Below are positions 1 to 8,450 of a stretch of DNA of 64,000 nucleotides, piece after piece (within the stretch, counting starts at the first letter, position 1; every line of letters begins with the position of its first letter). The position numbers and the translations under genes are program-made. The DNA is from Flavobacterium sp. (GTDB lineage Bacteria; Bacteroidota; Bacteroidia; Flavobacteriales; Flavobacteriaceae). The DNA lies in contig NZ_SEBS01000011.1 of assembly GCF_004211145.1 (NCBI RefSeq), forward strand, positions 84,597-148,596, read 5' to 3'. The notes under the pieces are model-generated. The model saw nothing but the letters and a program-made list of their open reading frames with translations, was not told where the DNA came from and did no database searches.

Positions 1-444
1 TGCGAGAATAAGAAAGGCGCGTTCATTTACGGTTCGAACTTCAGTTTGGGCGTGAACCTGTTTTTCAATCTCAACGAATACCTTGCGAAGATGATGGCGA
101 AATTCCCCGAATACAAGGTCTGCATGGAAGAAGTGCATCACACGCAGAAACTCGACGCTCCAAGCGGGACTGCGATTTCACTTGCGAAAAATATCATCGA
201 ACATTCGGATTATTCGAGTTGGGCGCTTGAAAACGCGAAGTCGGACGAAATTTTGATCGACGCCAAACGCATCGAGAACGTTCCCGGAACGCACACGGTT
301 TTTTACGATTCGGGCGTGGATCGCATCGAAATCACGCATACGGCGCACAGCCGCGAAGGTTTCGCCTACGGAGCCGTGATCGCCGCCGAATGGCTTTTTG
401 GGAAAACCGGTGTCTTCACGATGAAGGACGTGCTCGATCTGTAA
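1..444 (+). CDS. dapB: 4-hydroxy-tetrahydrodipicolinate reductase, C-terminal part
   Basis: The open frame runs in from the window edge, so the N-terminal NAD(P)-binding half is missing. What remains is the catalytic and tetramerisation domain. It contains the family signature EVHHTQKLDAPSGTA with the paired His and the Lys that contact the substrate, preceded by GSNFSLGVNLFF, which is typical of DapB. The enzyme reduces the dihydrodipicolinate precursor in the diaminopimelate/lysine pathway and so feeds peptidoglycan synthesis in the cytoplasm. It is followed after 60 bp by lepB on the same strand, an arrangement I recall from Flavobacterium. Only the truncation by the window limits the call. 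Confidence 0.95.
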   Translation, partial: CENKKGAFIYGSNFSLGVNLFFNLNEYLAKMMAKFPEYKVCMEEVHHTQKLDAPSGTAISLAKNIIEHSDYSSWALENAKSDEILIDAKRIENVPGTHTVFYDSGVDRIEITHTAHSREGFAYGAVIAAEWLFGKTGVFTMKDVLDL

Positions 445-504
445 ATAAAAGTTAAACTGTAACGCGGCGCGACAGCACGCGACTTACGCATAAAATCAAA
501 CATC

Positions 505-2232
505 ATGACAGTATTGCAATGGTTTATTTTCTTCCTGATCGTGCAGGTTGTGCATTTCGCGGGAACGTGGAAATTATATGAAGCCGCGGGACGCAAACGT
601 TGGGAAGCCGCGATTCCGGTTTACAACGCCGTCGTCTTGATGAAAATCATTAACCGCCCGACCTGGTGGACGATTCTGCTGTTCGTTCCGATCGTAAACC
701 TTATCATGTTCCCTGTCGTTTGGGTGGAAACCCTGCGTAGCTTCGGAAAGAATTCAACCGCTGATACGCTGTTGGGGATCTTCACTTTCGGATTTTATAT
801 TTATTACGTAAACTATACTCAGACACTCAACCACATTCCCGATCGCAGCTTGATGGCGCGTACGAAAGTCGGAGATACCGTGAGTTCGCTTTTGTTTGCG
901 ATCGTGGTTGCAACGCTCGTGCATACGTACGTGATGCAGCCTTTTACGATTCCGACATCATCGCTTGAAAAATCATTGCTCGTGGGTGATTTCCTGTTCG
1001 TGAGCAAATTCCATTACGGAGCGCGCACGCCAATGACGGCAGTCGCGTTGCCGATGGTGCACGACAGCGTTCCGTTGACGCCGAAATTGAGCGATTCGAT
1101 TCCGTTCCTCGACAAACGATCGTATGCGAAATGGCCGCAGTTGCCGAGTTTCCGATTGCCCGGATTCGAAGACGTCGAGCGCAATGACATCGTCGTATTC
1201 AACTGGCCTGTCGATACGGTAGTGAAGTTTTTTGACGCTTCGACGCCTCGCGTTTGGAAGCCGATCGATAAGAAATCGAATTATGTGAAACGCTGCGTCG
1301 GGATTCCCGGAGACAGCTTATCGGTTCGCGAAGGTTTCGTATTCATAAACGGAAAAGAACTTGTGTTGCCCGAACGCGCAAAGCCGCAATATATCTATGA
1401 CGCATATTCCAAAAAAGGTGTTTCGCTTGACTTGGTTCGCGCCGCGGGTTCGACCGAATATGACCGTACTTTCGAGATCAGCCAACCGACCCAGGAACAA
1501 GGCGAGGCGATGCGCAAATATCTTACGGGTTTCGAGCCTTTGGGAAATGGCATGTTCCGAATCAAGACCGACCAGAACGGAATTCCCGATCAAATCCTGC
1601 GCGAGTTCAATATTGCGCTCAACGAAGTTTGGGATTATCATACGCGCGTGAACCTGACGATGAAAGGCGCCGAGGAATTGCGTGCGAAGAAAGCCGACAT
1701 CGATTCACTCGTCCGAATCATCTTACCGAAAGCGAAATCGGGCGTTACCGAAATGTTCCCGAAGAATACGACGAATTGGTCGCTTGATAATTTCGGGCCG
1801 ATCTACGTGCCTCAGGAAGGAAAAACGGTTGCCTTGACATTGGCTTCGCTGCCGTTCTACAAGAAGATCATCACCGAATACGAAGGCAACAAACTCGACG
1901 TGAGCGGCGACCAGATCAAAGTGAACGGACAGGTCGCGACCTCGTATACGTTCAAACAAAATTACTATTGGATGATGGGCGACAACCGCCACAAGTCTGA
2001 AGATAGCCGATATTGGGGATTCGTGCCTGAAAACCATATCGTCGGAAAACCTGTGTTTATCTGGATGAGCCTTGATGGCAGCGCGAGCGGTTTGGATAAA
2101 ATCCGTTGGGAACGCATGTTCACGACCGTGGGCGGCGATGGTGAACCGTATTCGTACTTTAAGTTCTTTTTGATTGCTTTGGGGTTGTATTTTGTGGCGG
2201 GGTTTTTTGTGAAAAAGAAAGCAAAAAGTTGA
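505..2232 (+). CDS. lepB: Signal peptidase I (large Bacteroidota form)
   Basis: This 575-residue protein is an S26-family leader peptidase, which cleaves Sec signal peptides on the outer face of the inner membrane. The N-terminal ~110 residues are hydrophobic with several membrane segments, an extra module not present in E. coli LepB. The catalytic box IPTSSLEKSLLVGD puts the nucleophile at about Ser153, with Leu where most relatives have Met. The general-base Lys lies at about 262 in YVKRCVGIPGDS, and the C-terminal box is GDNRHKSEDSRYWGF. A last membrane segment ends in KKKAKS. Between the catalytic boxes is a long insertion, which makes the protein much longer than typical LepB but normal for this phylum. 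Its stop codon lies within the left arm of the inverted repeat at 2228. Confidence 0.95.
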   Translation: MTVLQWFIFFLIVQVVHFAGTWKLYEAAGRKRWEAAIPVYNAVVLMKIINRPTWWTILLFVPIVNLIMFPVVWVETLRSFGKNSTADTLLGIFTFGFYIYYVNYTQTLNHIPDRSLMARTKVGDTVSSLLFAIVVATLVHTYVMQPFTIPTSSLEKSLLVGDFLFVSKFHYGARTPMTAVALPMVHDSVPLTPKLSDSIPFLDKRSYAKWPQLPSFRLPGFEDVERNDIVVFNWPVDTVVKFFDASTPRVWKPIDKKSNYVKRCVGIPGDSLSVREGFVFINGKELVLPERAKPQYIYDAYSKKGVSLDLVRAAGSTEYDRTFEISQPTQEQGEAMRKYLTGFEPLGNGMFRIKTDQNGIPDQILREFNIALNEVWDYHTRVNLTMKGAEELRAKKADIDSLVRIILPKAKSGVTEMFPKNTTNWSLDNFGPIYVPQEGKTVALTLASLPFYKKIITEYEGNKLDVSGDQIKVNGQVATSYTFKQNYYWMMGDNRHKSEDSRYWGFVPENHIVGKPVFIWMSLDGSASGLDKIRWERMFTTVGGDGEPYSYFKFFLIALGLYFVAGFFVKKKAKS

Positions 2233-2715
2233 TGCGTTGATTTGTTGATGCGTTGATTCGAAATACGTTATTATAAGCCAAAATTAATTTTATACACGCC
2301 GGATTTATGTATTTATATTCATTTGAAAAATTGATCGTCTGGAACGATGCCAAAGAAATTACGAAGACTATTTATCAACTGACTGCCTCGTTCCCCAGTT
2401 CCGAAAAATTCGGACTTTCCGCACAACTGCGCCGAGCGGCGGTTTCCATTTGTTCGAACATTGCCGAAGGTAGCGCTAGAAGCTCTTATAAGGATCAAGC
2501 GCATTTTACAAATATCGCTTTCGGATCTACTGTAGAAATCGTAAATCAATTGATTCTGGCGTTCGAGTTAAATTTTTTGGAAGAAAGTCAATATTTGGAC
2601 TTGCGAAAATCTTTACTTGGCTTGTCAAATAAACTGAACTCACTGCGAAATACGCAACTTTCTCGTATGTCGAAAACATCATCAAATCAACCCATCAACA
2701 AATCAACGCATCAAC
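2228..2715. mobile_element. Inverted-repeat cassette carrying one four-helix-bundle gene
   Basis: A 31-bp arm at 2228-2258 is repeated in inverted orientation at 2685-2715 with one mismatch. Each arm is built from about four 8-bp units of the type GATTTGTT or GATGCGTT. The arms enclose only the four-helix-bundle gene. The left arm contains the lepB stop codon, and the right arm encodes the last residues of the enclosed gene, ending four bases before the wbqC start. That lepB and wbqC sit directly against the two arms suggests insertion between genes that were once adjacent. No transposase is present, so how it moves, if it does, is unknown. The repeat is seen directly; mobility is inferred. 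Confidence 0.6.
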
Positions 2716-2720
2716 CGTAA
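2307..2720 (+). CDS. Four helix bundle protein (23S rRNA intervening-sequence family)
   Basis: This 137-residue protein belongs to the four-helix-bundle group found in 23S rRNA intervening sequences and related to Avd, the accessory protein of diversity-generating retroelements. The family hallmarks are visible: FEKLIVWNDAKEITKTIY in helix 1, then SAQLRRAAVSICSNIAEGS with the conserved basic and NIAEGS positions, and YKDQAHFTNIAFGSTVEI in helix 3. The last ~13 residues (rich in N, Q, S, T, P) are translated from the right arm of the surrounding inverted repeat and are not part of the fold. No reverse transcriptase or 23S rRNA is nearby, so neither classic context applies here. The molecular role of stand-alone copies is not established; nucleic-acid binding is plausible. 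Confidence 0.85.
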   Translation: MYLYSFEKLIVWNDAKEITKTIYQLTASFPSSEKFGLSAQLRRAAVSICSNIAEGSARSSYKDQAHFTNIAFGSTVEIVNQLILAFELNFLEESQYLDLRKSLLGLSNKLNSLRNTQLSRMSKTSSNQPINKSTHQP

Positions 2721-3331
2721 TGGACATTCTCCTCTACCCAACCTATTTCCCATCAATCTCCCAGTTCGCGTCCATCGCACAAGCGGATTCCGTTACTTTT
2801 GAAACTGGAGACAACTTCCAAAAGCAGACCAACCGCAACCGCATGTACATTTACAGCCCGAACGGGAAACAGTTGTTGAATATTCCCGTAAAACATTCGA
2901 GCGACGCGCATCAGAAGACGAAAGACATCAGGATAGAAAAGGCGTTTCCGTGGCAGAAATTGCATTTCAAATCATTGGAAGCGGCATATCGCTCCTCGCC
3001 TTTCTTCGAATATTATGAGGATGAAATCGCGCCGATCTATTTCAAGAAGCACCAGTTTTTGATGGATTTGAATATGGAAGCGTTACAAATTGTCTACAAA
3101 TGCCTCGGCCTGCCTTTCGACTACAAGAAAACCGAAGAATATTTCCATGAAGTTCCCCAATACAAAGACTTACGCTATTTGGCGAACGGCAAAAAAGACA
3201 CGTACGAGTTCGAGGAATACACTCAGGTTTTCGGGGACAAATACGGGTATTTGAACAACTTGAGCATTTTGGATTTGTTGTTCAACGAAGGGCGATTCGC
3301 TTTGGATTATTTGAAGCGGCAGAAAATCTAG
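2720..3331 (+). CDS. WbqC family protein
   Basis: A 203-residue protein of the WbqC-like family. It starts with the typical strand MDILLYPTYFPSISQFASIAQ and continues with FQKQTNRNRMYIYSPNGKQLL and the motif SPFFEYYEDEIAPIY. Family members lie in polysaccharide and aminosugar loci; some are thought to act as acyl- or amino-transfer enzymes for nucleotide sugars, but this copy stands alone and its substrate cannot be read from the sequence. Its ATG overlaps the preceding stop by one base (TAATG), although that preceding gene appears to be inserted. In related genomes I recall this family following lepB, which fits. Confidence 0.85.
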   Translation: MDILLYPTYFPSISQFASIAQADSVTFETGDNFQKQTNRNRMYIYSPNGKQLLNIPVKHSSDAHQKTKDIRIEKAFPWQKLHFKSLEAAYRSSPFFEYYEDEIAPIYFKKHQFLMDLNMEALQIVYKCLGLPFDYKKTEEYFHEVPQYKDLRYLANGKKDTYEFEEYTQVFGDKYGYLNNLSILDLLFNEGRFALDYLKRQKI

Positions 3332-3400
3332 TTTCGAGTTTAGGGTTCAGTGTTGGCGACTCTGCTAGCACGAAACGCTAAACGCTAAACCGTAAACAAA
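3331..3400. repeat. Imperfect inverted repeat of 7-bp units
   Basis: Between the convergent ends of the WbqC and phosphatase genes lies GAGTTTAGGGTTCAG followed, after a short spacer, by a complementary series of CGCTAAA-type units (ACGCTAAACGCTAAACCG). The two sides can fold into a loose hairpin. It resembles the repeats at 40930 and 49499 in using 7-bp units. It could act as a weak bidirectional terminator, but there is no clean U-tract. Confidence 0.5.
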
Positions 3401-3403
3401 AAA

Positions 3404-4456
3404 TCACTCCTTAATCTCCAACCGCGTCAAAACCGGATAATGATCCGAATTCTCGAACTGCGGGAAATTCGAAAATGCCTTTACCTGGAATTTAGGGTCG
3501 GCAAAAATATAATCGATGCGCGCCGGATAGTACTTGAACTTGTACGTCTGTCCGAAACCGCTTCCGGCTTCCTCGAAACAGTCATTTAACTTCCCTTTGA
3601 TACCGCGATACACGTATGAGAACGCGCTGTTGTTCATGTCGCCGCAAATGATCACGGGATAATGGCAATCGCGTTTGTGCGCCATCACGATCTCAGCCTG
3701 TTGCTGTTGGCGTTTGAACGCGTCGGTGATGCGCCTGAAGATAACCTGGCGTTTCTTCTCGTCGATGTTGTTGATGTGGTCGTTGTTGATCTCGTCGACG
3801 TCGGGCGTGATCTTGATCGACTGCAGATGTATGCTGTACACGCGCACGGTGTCTTTCCCCATTCGGATATCGGCGTATACGACGTTGTTGTTCGAATTCG
3901 GAAGCTCGAGTTCGCCTTTGTCGACAATTGGGAATTTTGAGAAAATCGCCTGTCCGGTCTTGACCTGATTGCCTTCGGTCATGATGTATTTGTATGGATA
4001 AACCTTGAGTTCGACGTTGGCCGAATTGGAATATTCCTGCAAACACACGATGTCCGGGTTTTGCTCGTTGATGAAATCTTCAATTGTTCCTCCGACGTCG
4101 TCTTTCGGAAGCCATTTAAAAAGGTTGAACAAGCGCACGTTGTAACTCATTACCGTGAAATCCTTTTCGGAATCGGGTAAATTCGTGGGCGAAAACTTGT
4201 AAAATTTATTGATGAACGTGATTCCGGCGAGCAGAAGCAACGCGGGCAATATCACTTTTTTCTTGAGCAGGATCGCCCAATACACGAAGAAACACGCGTT
4301 CAAGATCAGGAACAACGGCAGGAATAACGTGAGCACGCTCAGGAAAGGAAACAGCTTGGGCGCAAGGAACGGCAAGACATACGCGATCACCGTCAACACC
4401 GTAAGCACGATGTTGAGGAACCAAATAACCTTGTTGAACCAGGACGTTTTCTTCAT
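3404..4456 (-). CDS. Membrane-anchored endonuclease/exonuclease/phosphatase family protein
   Basis: 350 residues. The first ~90 residues form about three membrane helices; the rest is an EEP (DNase I-like) domain that should face the periplasm. Visible active-site landmarks are the metal-binding Glu in IVCLQEYSNS, the Asp/Asn pair in CGDMNNSAFS and the terminal His in NSDHYPVLTRL. The fold is shared by nucleases, phosphoinositide phosphatases and sphingomyelinases, so the substrate cannot be assigned. It is the last gene of the run mutL-rhomboid-rhomboid-EEP, one base downstream of the second rhomboid, an order I recall from Flavobacterium, which suggests co-transcription. Confidence 0.88.
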   Translation of the reverse strand: MKKTSWFNKVIWFLNIVLTVLTVIAYVLPFLAPKLFPFLSVLTLFLPLFLILNACFFVYWAILLKKKVILPALLLLAGITFINKFYKFSPTNLPDSEKDFTVMSYNVRLFNLFKWLPKDDVGGTIEDFINEQNPDIVCLQEYSNSANVELKVYPYKYIMTEGNQVKTGQAIFSKFPIVDKGELELPNSNNNVVYADIRMGKDTVRVYSIHLQSIKITPDVDEINNDHINNIDEKKRQVIFRRITDAFKRQQQQAEIVMAHKRDCHYPVIICGDMNNSAFSYVYRGIKGKLNDCFEEAGSGFGQTYKFKYYPARIDYIFADPKFQVKAFSNFPQFENSDHYPVLTRLEIKE

Positions 4457-4457
4457 A

Positions 4458-5309
4458 TTATTTTCCGGCGCGGAACAGGAAATCCTTTTCGTCTTTGGTC
4501 AGGCTGTCGTAACCGGACTTGCTGATCTTGTCGAGAATCTCATCGATTTGTTGTTGTGTCTTGTCTTTTGTTACTATACGCGATGGCGCGGGTTGTGGTT
4601 TTTTGTTGTAATTCTTGTGGACGGTCTTGAATTTCGTTTTCCGAGGGCCGAATAAATTTACGAACCAATCGATAATTGCGGTGATCGGACGGCTCAAATC
4701 GGTTCCGGATTGCAACAGTTTCATATATGCGAATCCGAACAACGCGCCCGATAGATGCGACAAATGACTCACGACGCTCGCCGACGGAATCGAAATCACG
4801 TCAAAGAAAAGAAAAACACCTGTAATCATCCATAATTTCACGTTTCCGATGAGCAACAACCGAACTTCCATCTTCGGATTATACGTCGTGACGGCTACCA
4901 GAACGGCCATAACAGCGGCCGACGCGCCCACTAGACCATCGGGATTCCCGAACGCGTAATGGCTGCCGACAAAGACCAGGCCCGCGAAAATCGCACCCAG
5001 GAAATAAACGCCCACGAATTGCTTTATACTGAAATACGTTCGGAACAACCGAGCTGAAAAATTCAACACGAGCATGTTGCTCAAAATATGCATAAAACCC
5101 GCATGCAGGAACGAATACGTGATCAGCGTCCACGGAAAATAAAGCACTTTGCTCGGGCGAAGCGCCAACCAATCGGGGAAATACGAGTTTGGAACGAATG
5201 CGAAATATAGCGCGGACACGATAAAAATCGCCACGTTGATTATGATGAGCCTGATTTCAGGACCACCCAATCGATATTCACTTTTTAGATCGTTCCAGAT
5301 TTCGGCCAT
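4458..5309 (-). CDS. Rhomboid family intramembrane serine protease (second of pair)
   Basis: 283 residues with six predicted membrane helices followed by a ~75-residue cytoplasmic tail. The rhomboid HxxxHxxxN-type stretch HAGFMHILSNM is present. The nucleophile is about Ser130 in LVGASAAVMA, where the usual GxSG is GASA, and the catalytic His is at about 185 in SHLSHLSGALFGF. The tail is charged and ends in a KDEKDFLFRAGK motif; I recall similar tails on flavobacterial rhomboids. It lies 4 bp after the upstream rhomboid and 1 bp before the phosphatase-like gene, so the three are probably one operon. The substrate is unknown. Confidence 0.92.
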   Translation of the reverse strand: MAEIWNDLKSEYRLGGPEIRLIIINVAIFIVSALYFAFVPNSYFPDWLALRPSKVLYFPWTLITYSFLHAGFMHILSNMLVLNFSARLFRTYFSIKQFVGVYFLGAIFAGLVFVGSHYAFGNPDGLVGASAAVMAVLVAVTTYNPKMEVRLLLIGNVKLWMITGVFLFFDVISIPSASVVSHLSHLSGALFGFAYMKLLQSGTDLSRPITAIIDWFVNLFGPRKTKFKTVHKNYNKKPQPAPSRIVTKDKTQQQIDEILDKISKSGYDSLTKDEKDFLFRAGK

Positions 5310-5313
5310 AGCA

Positions 5314-6114
5314 TTAATTCCAACGGTTGTGCTTAAATTGATTCTTTCGCCAATACCACATCAACATAAATCCGAAAATCGCACCGCCGACATGGGCAAA
5401 ATGCGCGATTCCGCCGCCGTTCCCGTAGTAGCTCGACGACAATCCGAGCACCAGATCGAGCGTGATCATGCCCGGAACGAAATATTTGGCTTTGATCGGG
5501 ATCGGAATAAACATCATCATGAGTTCAGCGTTCGGGAACATGAATGCAAACGCGACAAGCAATCCATAAATTGCACCCGACGCGCCGACCATGATGCCAC
5601 GGCTTTCACTTGCCGCGCGGATGAGTGAAATCGTCGCATCCTCAGTCAATTTCGCCGTCGGATGCCCCGATGACATGACATTACGGATCGTCGACATGAA
5701 TTCGGTCTCGTTCAAAGGCGCATTGAGTATCTGATAGAGTTCCGCGTGCGATAAGTTCAGGTATGCCGCGGGCTGTAACGTCTGCTGCAACTCGATATAA
5801 TTGATCCCGAGCTGCAACATCGCCGCACCAAGCCCACAGGTAATGTAAAAAAAGATGAATTTCTTTCCGCCCCAAAAATGCTCGAGCGCCGATCCGAACG
5901 AATACAGCGCGAACATATTGAACGCGATGTGCATCACATTGGGATAAGGCGCGTGCATGAACATGTGCGTCAACAATTGCCAATAGCCGAACTGCTCGTT
6001 GTCGAAATAATAAAGCGCCAGGAAATCGTAGGCTTGCGGCACGAACTGCGAGCCGATGTAAAACAAAATATTGATGATAAGCAACTGCTTAACAACAGGC
6101 GTAATCTGCATCAT
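5314..6114 (-). CDS. Rhomboid family intramembrane serine protease (first of pair)
   Basis: 266 residues, polytopic. The nucleophile is about Ser179 in the canonical motif GASGAIYGL, and the partner His is about 241 in AHFAHVGGAIFGF. The HN region reads HAPYPNVMHIAFNMFA. A long lumenal loop (about residues 110-165) separates the helices. Its ATG overlaps the mutL stop as ATGA, which indicates translational coupling. Rhomboids cleave single-pass membrane proteins within the bilayer; having two paralogues in tandem suggests different substrates. The pair is common next to mutL in this family. Confidence 0.93.
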   Translation of the reverse strand: MMQITPVVKQLLIINILFYIGSQFVPQAYDFLALYYFDNEQFGYWQLLTHMFMHAPYPNVMHIAFNMFALYSFGSALEHFWGGKKFIFFYITCGLGAAMLQLGINYIELQQTLQPAAYLNLSHAELYQILNAPLNETEFMSTIRNVMSSGHPTAKLTEDATISLIRAASESRGIMVGASGAIYGLLVAFAFMFPNAELMMMFIPIPIKAKYFVPGMITLDLVLGLSSSYYGNGGGIAHFAHVGGAIFGFMLMWYWRKNQFKHNRWN

Positions 6115-7994
6115 ATCGCGAATTTTTTATCGATATCTTCCACACGCAACGTGATGAAAGTCGGTTTCCCGAAAGGTGAATTGTTGGCTTCCCTGCACGC
6201 GAACAAGCCGTTCACAAGGTTTTCCTGTTCTTTGCCTGACAGGATCGTCCCTGTTTTTACCGCAAGACTTTTTGCCATCGATTTGGCAATGCAATCGTTC
6301 TGGCTGAAACTGTTCGACGGAATCCCGTCCTGCAAATCGGTGAGTAATTGTTCGAGCACAATCGAGATTTCGCTCTCGGCGACATTTATCGGCAGACCCG
6401 AAATCACGACGTGATCGTGGTTGATCTCGCTGAACACGAAGCCCGTATTCTCAAGTGACGGCTGCAATTCCCGGATCAGGCTGATTTCCTGGGCCGAATA
6501 ATACATGTTCAACGGAAACAGCAATTGCTGGCTCGACGCCTGGTGAACCGTCATGTTCGTGAGGAATTGTTCGTACAAAACGCGTTGGTGCGCGCGCTGC
6601 TGATCCACGATCACCATGCCCGACTTGATTGGGTTGACGATGTATTTCCTATGAAGTTGGTAGGTTCGGTTTTCTTGTTGGATTTCAGATTCCTCGAAAA
6701 GCGAGGGCGCGACTTCTTCAGTCTCGTATTGGATATCTGCGATTTCCGTGAGCGTTTGTTGCGCCAACCCACTGAAACTCGATTCCGCATCGTTTTTTAA
6801 TCCGACGTACAGGCTTTCCCAACCTGCCGATTCGGTCTTGCGCTGGTGATGATGGTACGACGATGCCGCGCGCGCGGGTTTCGCTTCCCCGAACGGATTG
6901 AACGCCGCGTCAACCTCGATCACGGGCACGACGGCGTCGCGATCCTTGAATTCGTAAGGCGTGTCAAGAGCGGCATCGCGTTCGAAATCGAGAACCGGCG
7001 CCACGTTGAACTGACCCAAACTGTGTTTCACCGACGCGCGCAAAATCGCATACAGCGCGTGTTCGTCGTCGAATTTTATTTCGGTCTTCGTCGGATGGAT
7101 GTTGATATCGATCGTGTGCGGCGGAACTTCAAGGTAAATGAAATACGACGGCTGGCAACCGTCCTTGAGCAAGCCTTCGTAAGCCGCCATGACCGCGTGG
7201 TGCAGATAGCCGCTCTTGATGAATCGGTCGTTCACGAAAAAGAATTGCTCGCCGCGATTTTTCTTGGCGAATTCGGGTTTTCCTGCAAATCCCTGCAACG
7301 AAACGATGTCGGTTTCTTCGCCGAGCGGCACTAATTTTTCGTTCGTGCGGCCGCCAAAAACGTTCACGATGCGTTGCCTGATGTTCGACGCGGGCAAGTT
7401 GAACATTTCGCTTCCGTTGTGATACATCGCGAAACTGATGTTCGGATGAGCGAGTGCGACGCGTTGGAATTCGTCGATCACATGGCGGTATTCGACCGTG
7501 TCGGACTTAAGGAAATTGCGTCGCGCCGGAATATTAAAAAATAGATTCTTGACTGAAAATGTGGTTCCTTTTGGCAGAACGGCGACATCCTGGGAAACGA
7601 ATTTGCTGCCTTCGATGATCAAATGCGTGCCCAATTCTTCTGAATCCTGACGCGTTTTCATCTCGACGTGCGCGATCGCTGCGATCGACGCGAGTGCTTC
7701 CCCGCGGAAACCTTTCGTGCTGAGTGCGAACAAATCTTCGGCGTTGCGGATCTTCGAGGTCGCGTGGCGTTGGAAACACAAACGCGCGTCCTGCGGATTC
7801 ATGCCCGCGCCGTTGTCGATAACCTGGACGAGTGTTTTTCCTGCGTCTTTGAGGATGAGTTTGATGTCGGTCGATTTCGCGTCGACGGCGTTCTCCAATA
7901 ATTCCTTGACGACCGAGGCCGGCCGTTGTACGACTTCGCCTGCCGCAATCTGGTTGGCGACGTGGTCGGGAAGCAATTGGATGATACTGGACAT
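6111..7994 (-). CDS. mutL: DNA mismatch repair protein MutL
   Basis: 627 residues. The GHKL ATPase domain shows the family motifs: the start SIIQLLPDHVANQIAAGEV, ELLENAVDA, DNGAGM and STKGFRGEAL. The C-terminal ~190 residues are the dimerisation domain. I chose the ATG at 7994 because it gives the canonical MSSIIQLLPD start; an upstream in-frame Met would add only seven unrelated residues. In nuclease-competent MutL proteins the C-terminal domain has the motif DQHA(x)2E(x)4E and a CPHGRP-like loop. Here the equivalent segments read DQQRAHQRVLYE and SPFGKPTF, so several expected metal ligands are missing. It heads the operon with the two rhomboids. Confidence 0.95.
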   Translation of the reverse strand: MSSIIQLLPDHVANQIAAGEVVQRPASVVKELLENAVDAKSTDIKLILKDAGKTLVQVIDNGAGMNPQDARLCFQRHATSKIRNAEDLFALSTKGFRGEALASIAAIAHVEMKTRQDSEELGTHLIIEGSKFVSQDVAVLPKGTTFSVKNLFFNIPARRNFLKSDTVEYRHVIDEFQRVALAHPNISFAMYHNGSEMFNLPASNIRQRIVNVFGGRTNEKLVPLGEETDIVSLQGFAGKPEFAKKNRGEQFFFVNDRFIKSGYLHHAVMAAYEGLLKDGCQPSYFIYLEVPPHTIDINIHPTKTEIKFDDEHALYAILRASVKHSLGQFNVAPVLDFERDAALDTPYEFKDRDAVVPVIEVDAAFNPFGEAKPARAASSYHHHQRKTESAGWESLYVGLKNDAESSFSGLAQQTLTEIADIQYETEEVAPSLFEESEIQQENRTYQLHRKYIVNPIKSGMVIVDQQRAHQRVLYEQFLTNMTVHQASSQQLLFPLNMYYSAQEISLIRELQPSLENTGFVFSEINHDHVVISGLPINVAESEISIVLEQLLTDLQDGIPSNSFSQNDCIAKSMAKSLAVKTGTILSGKEQENLVNGLFACREANNSPFGKPTFITLRVEDIDKKFAI

Positions 7995-8012
7995 GGGATT
8001 TTTGAGTGGTTT

Positions 8013-8020
8013 CAAAGATA
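8013..8020 (-). promoter_or_regulatory. Candidate -7 element of the mutL operon
   Basis: Reading on the minus strand, TATCTTTG matches the Bacteroidota -7 consensus TAnnTTTG exactly and lies about 18 bases upstream of the mutL ATG. I do not see a clear TTTG at the -33 position, so this is a half-match. Confidence 0.45.
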
Positions 8021-8153
8021 CACAATTAACGTAAAAATCGTTGAATGGTACGTGAAGGGAATGGTAAAGTTTTGCACAATTTTGGGGTGTGAGGTGCAGG
8101 ACTCAGGGCGAAAGGTGCAAACATCAATCAACCTGAAGTCCCAACTCAAACAA

Positions 8154-8254
8154 CTTCGTGTCTTCGTGCCTTCGTGGCAAAAAGCAGACGATTGCTTAGC
8201 TCGGATCGCGGTTGATCTCTATTTTTTTTGCCACGAAGGCACGAAGACACGAAG
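8154..8254. repeat. Perfect 30-bp inverted repeat in the mutL-ribH gap
   Basis: The arm at 8154-8183, beginning CTTCGTGTCTTCGTGCC, is repeated exactly in inverted orientation at 8225-8254. This CTTCGTG-rich sequence is a dispersed intergenic repeat that I recall from many Bacteroidota genomes. The rest of the 456-bp gap (7995-8450) holds the mutL -7 element, and from 8280 to 8405 a mix of degenerate repeat-like pieces around ATCTGCGTTCC. I see no gene in the gap. Confidence 0.75.
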
Positions 8255-8450
8255 ATTTAAACGCATGTATTTTTTTGGAACGCAGATGACGCTGAACAAC
8301 GCAAATGACACCGATTTGGACTGGCCAATGGAAAAAATGCTTTTATCGAACACTAAAAGAAATCCGCGAAAAATCAGCGCCTTTCCACCTAATCTGCGTT
8401 CCTAAGAAATCATTCCGTAAAAACCTGATTACCGAATCTATGTTACTAAC

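Noticed and set aside
2228..2720. Diversity-generating retroelement, because the protein is Avd-like
   Set aside because: No reverse transcriptase, no template/variable repeat pair with adenine-specific changes, and no target protein nearby.
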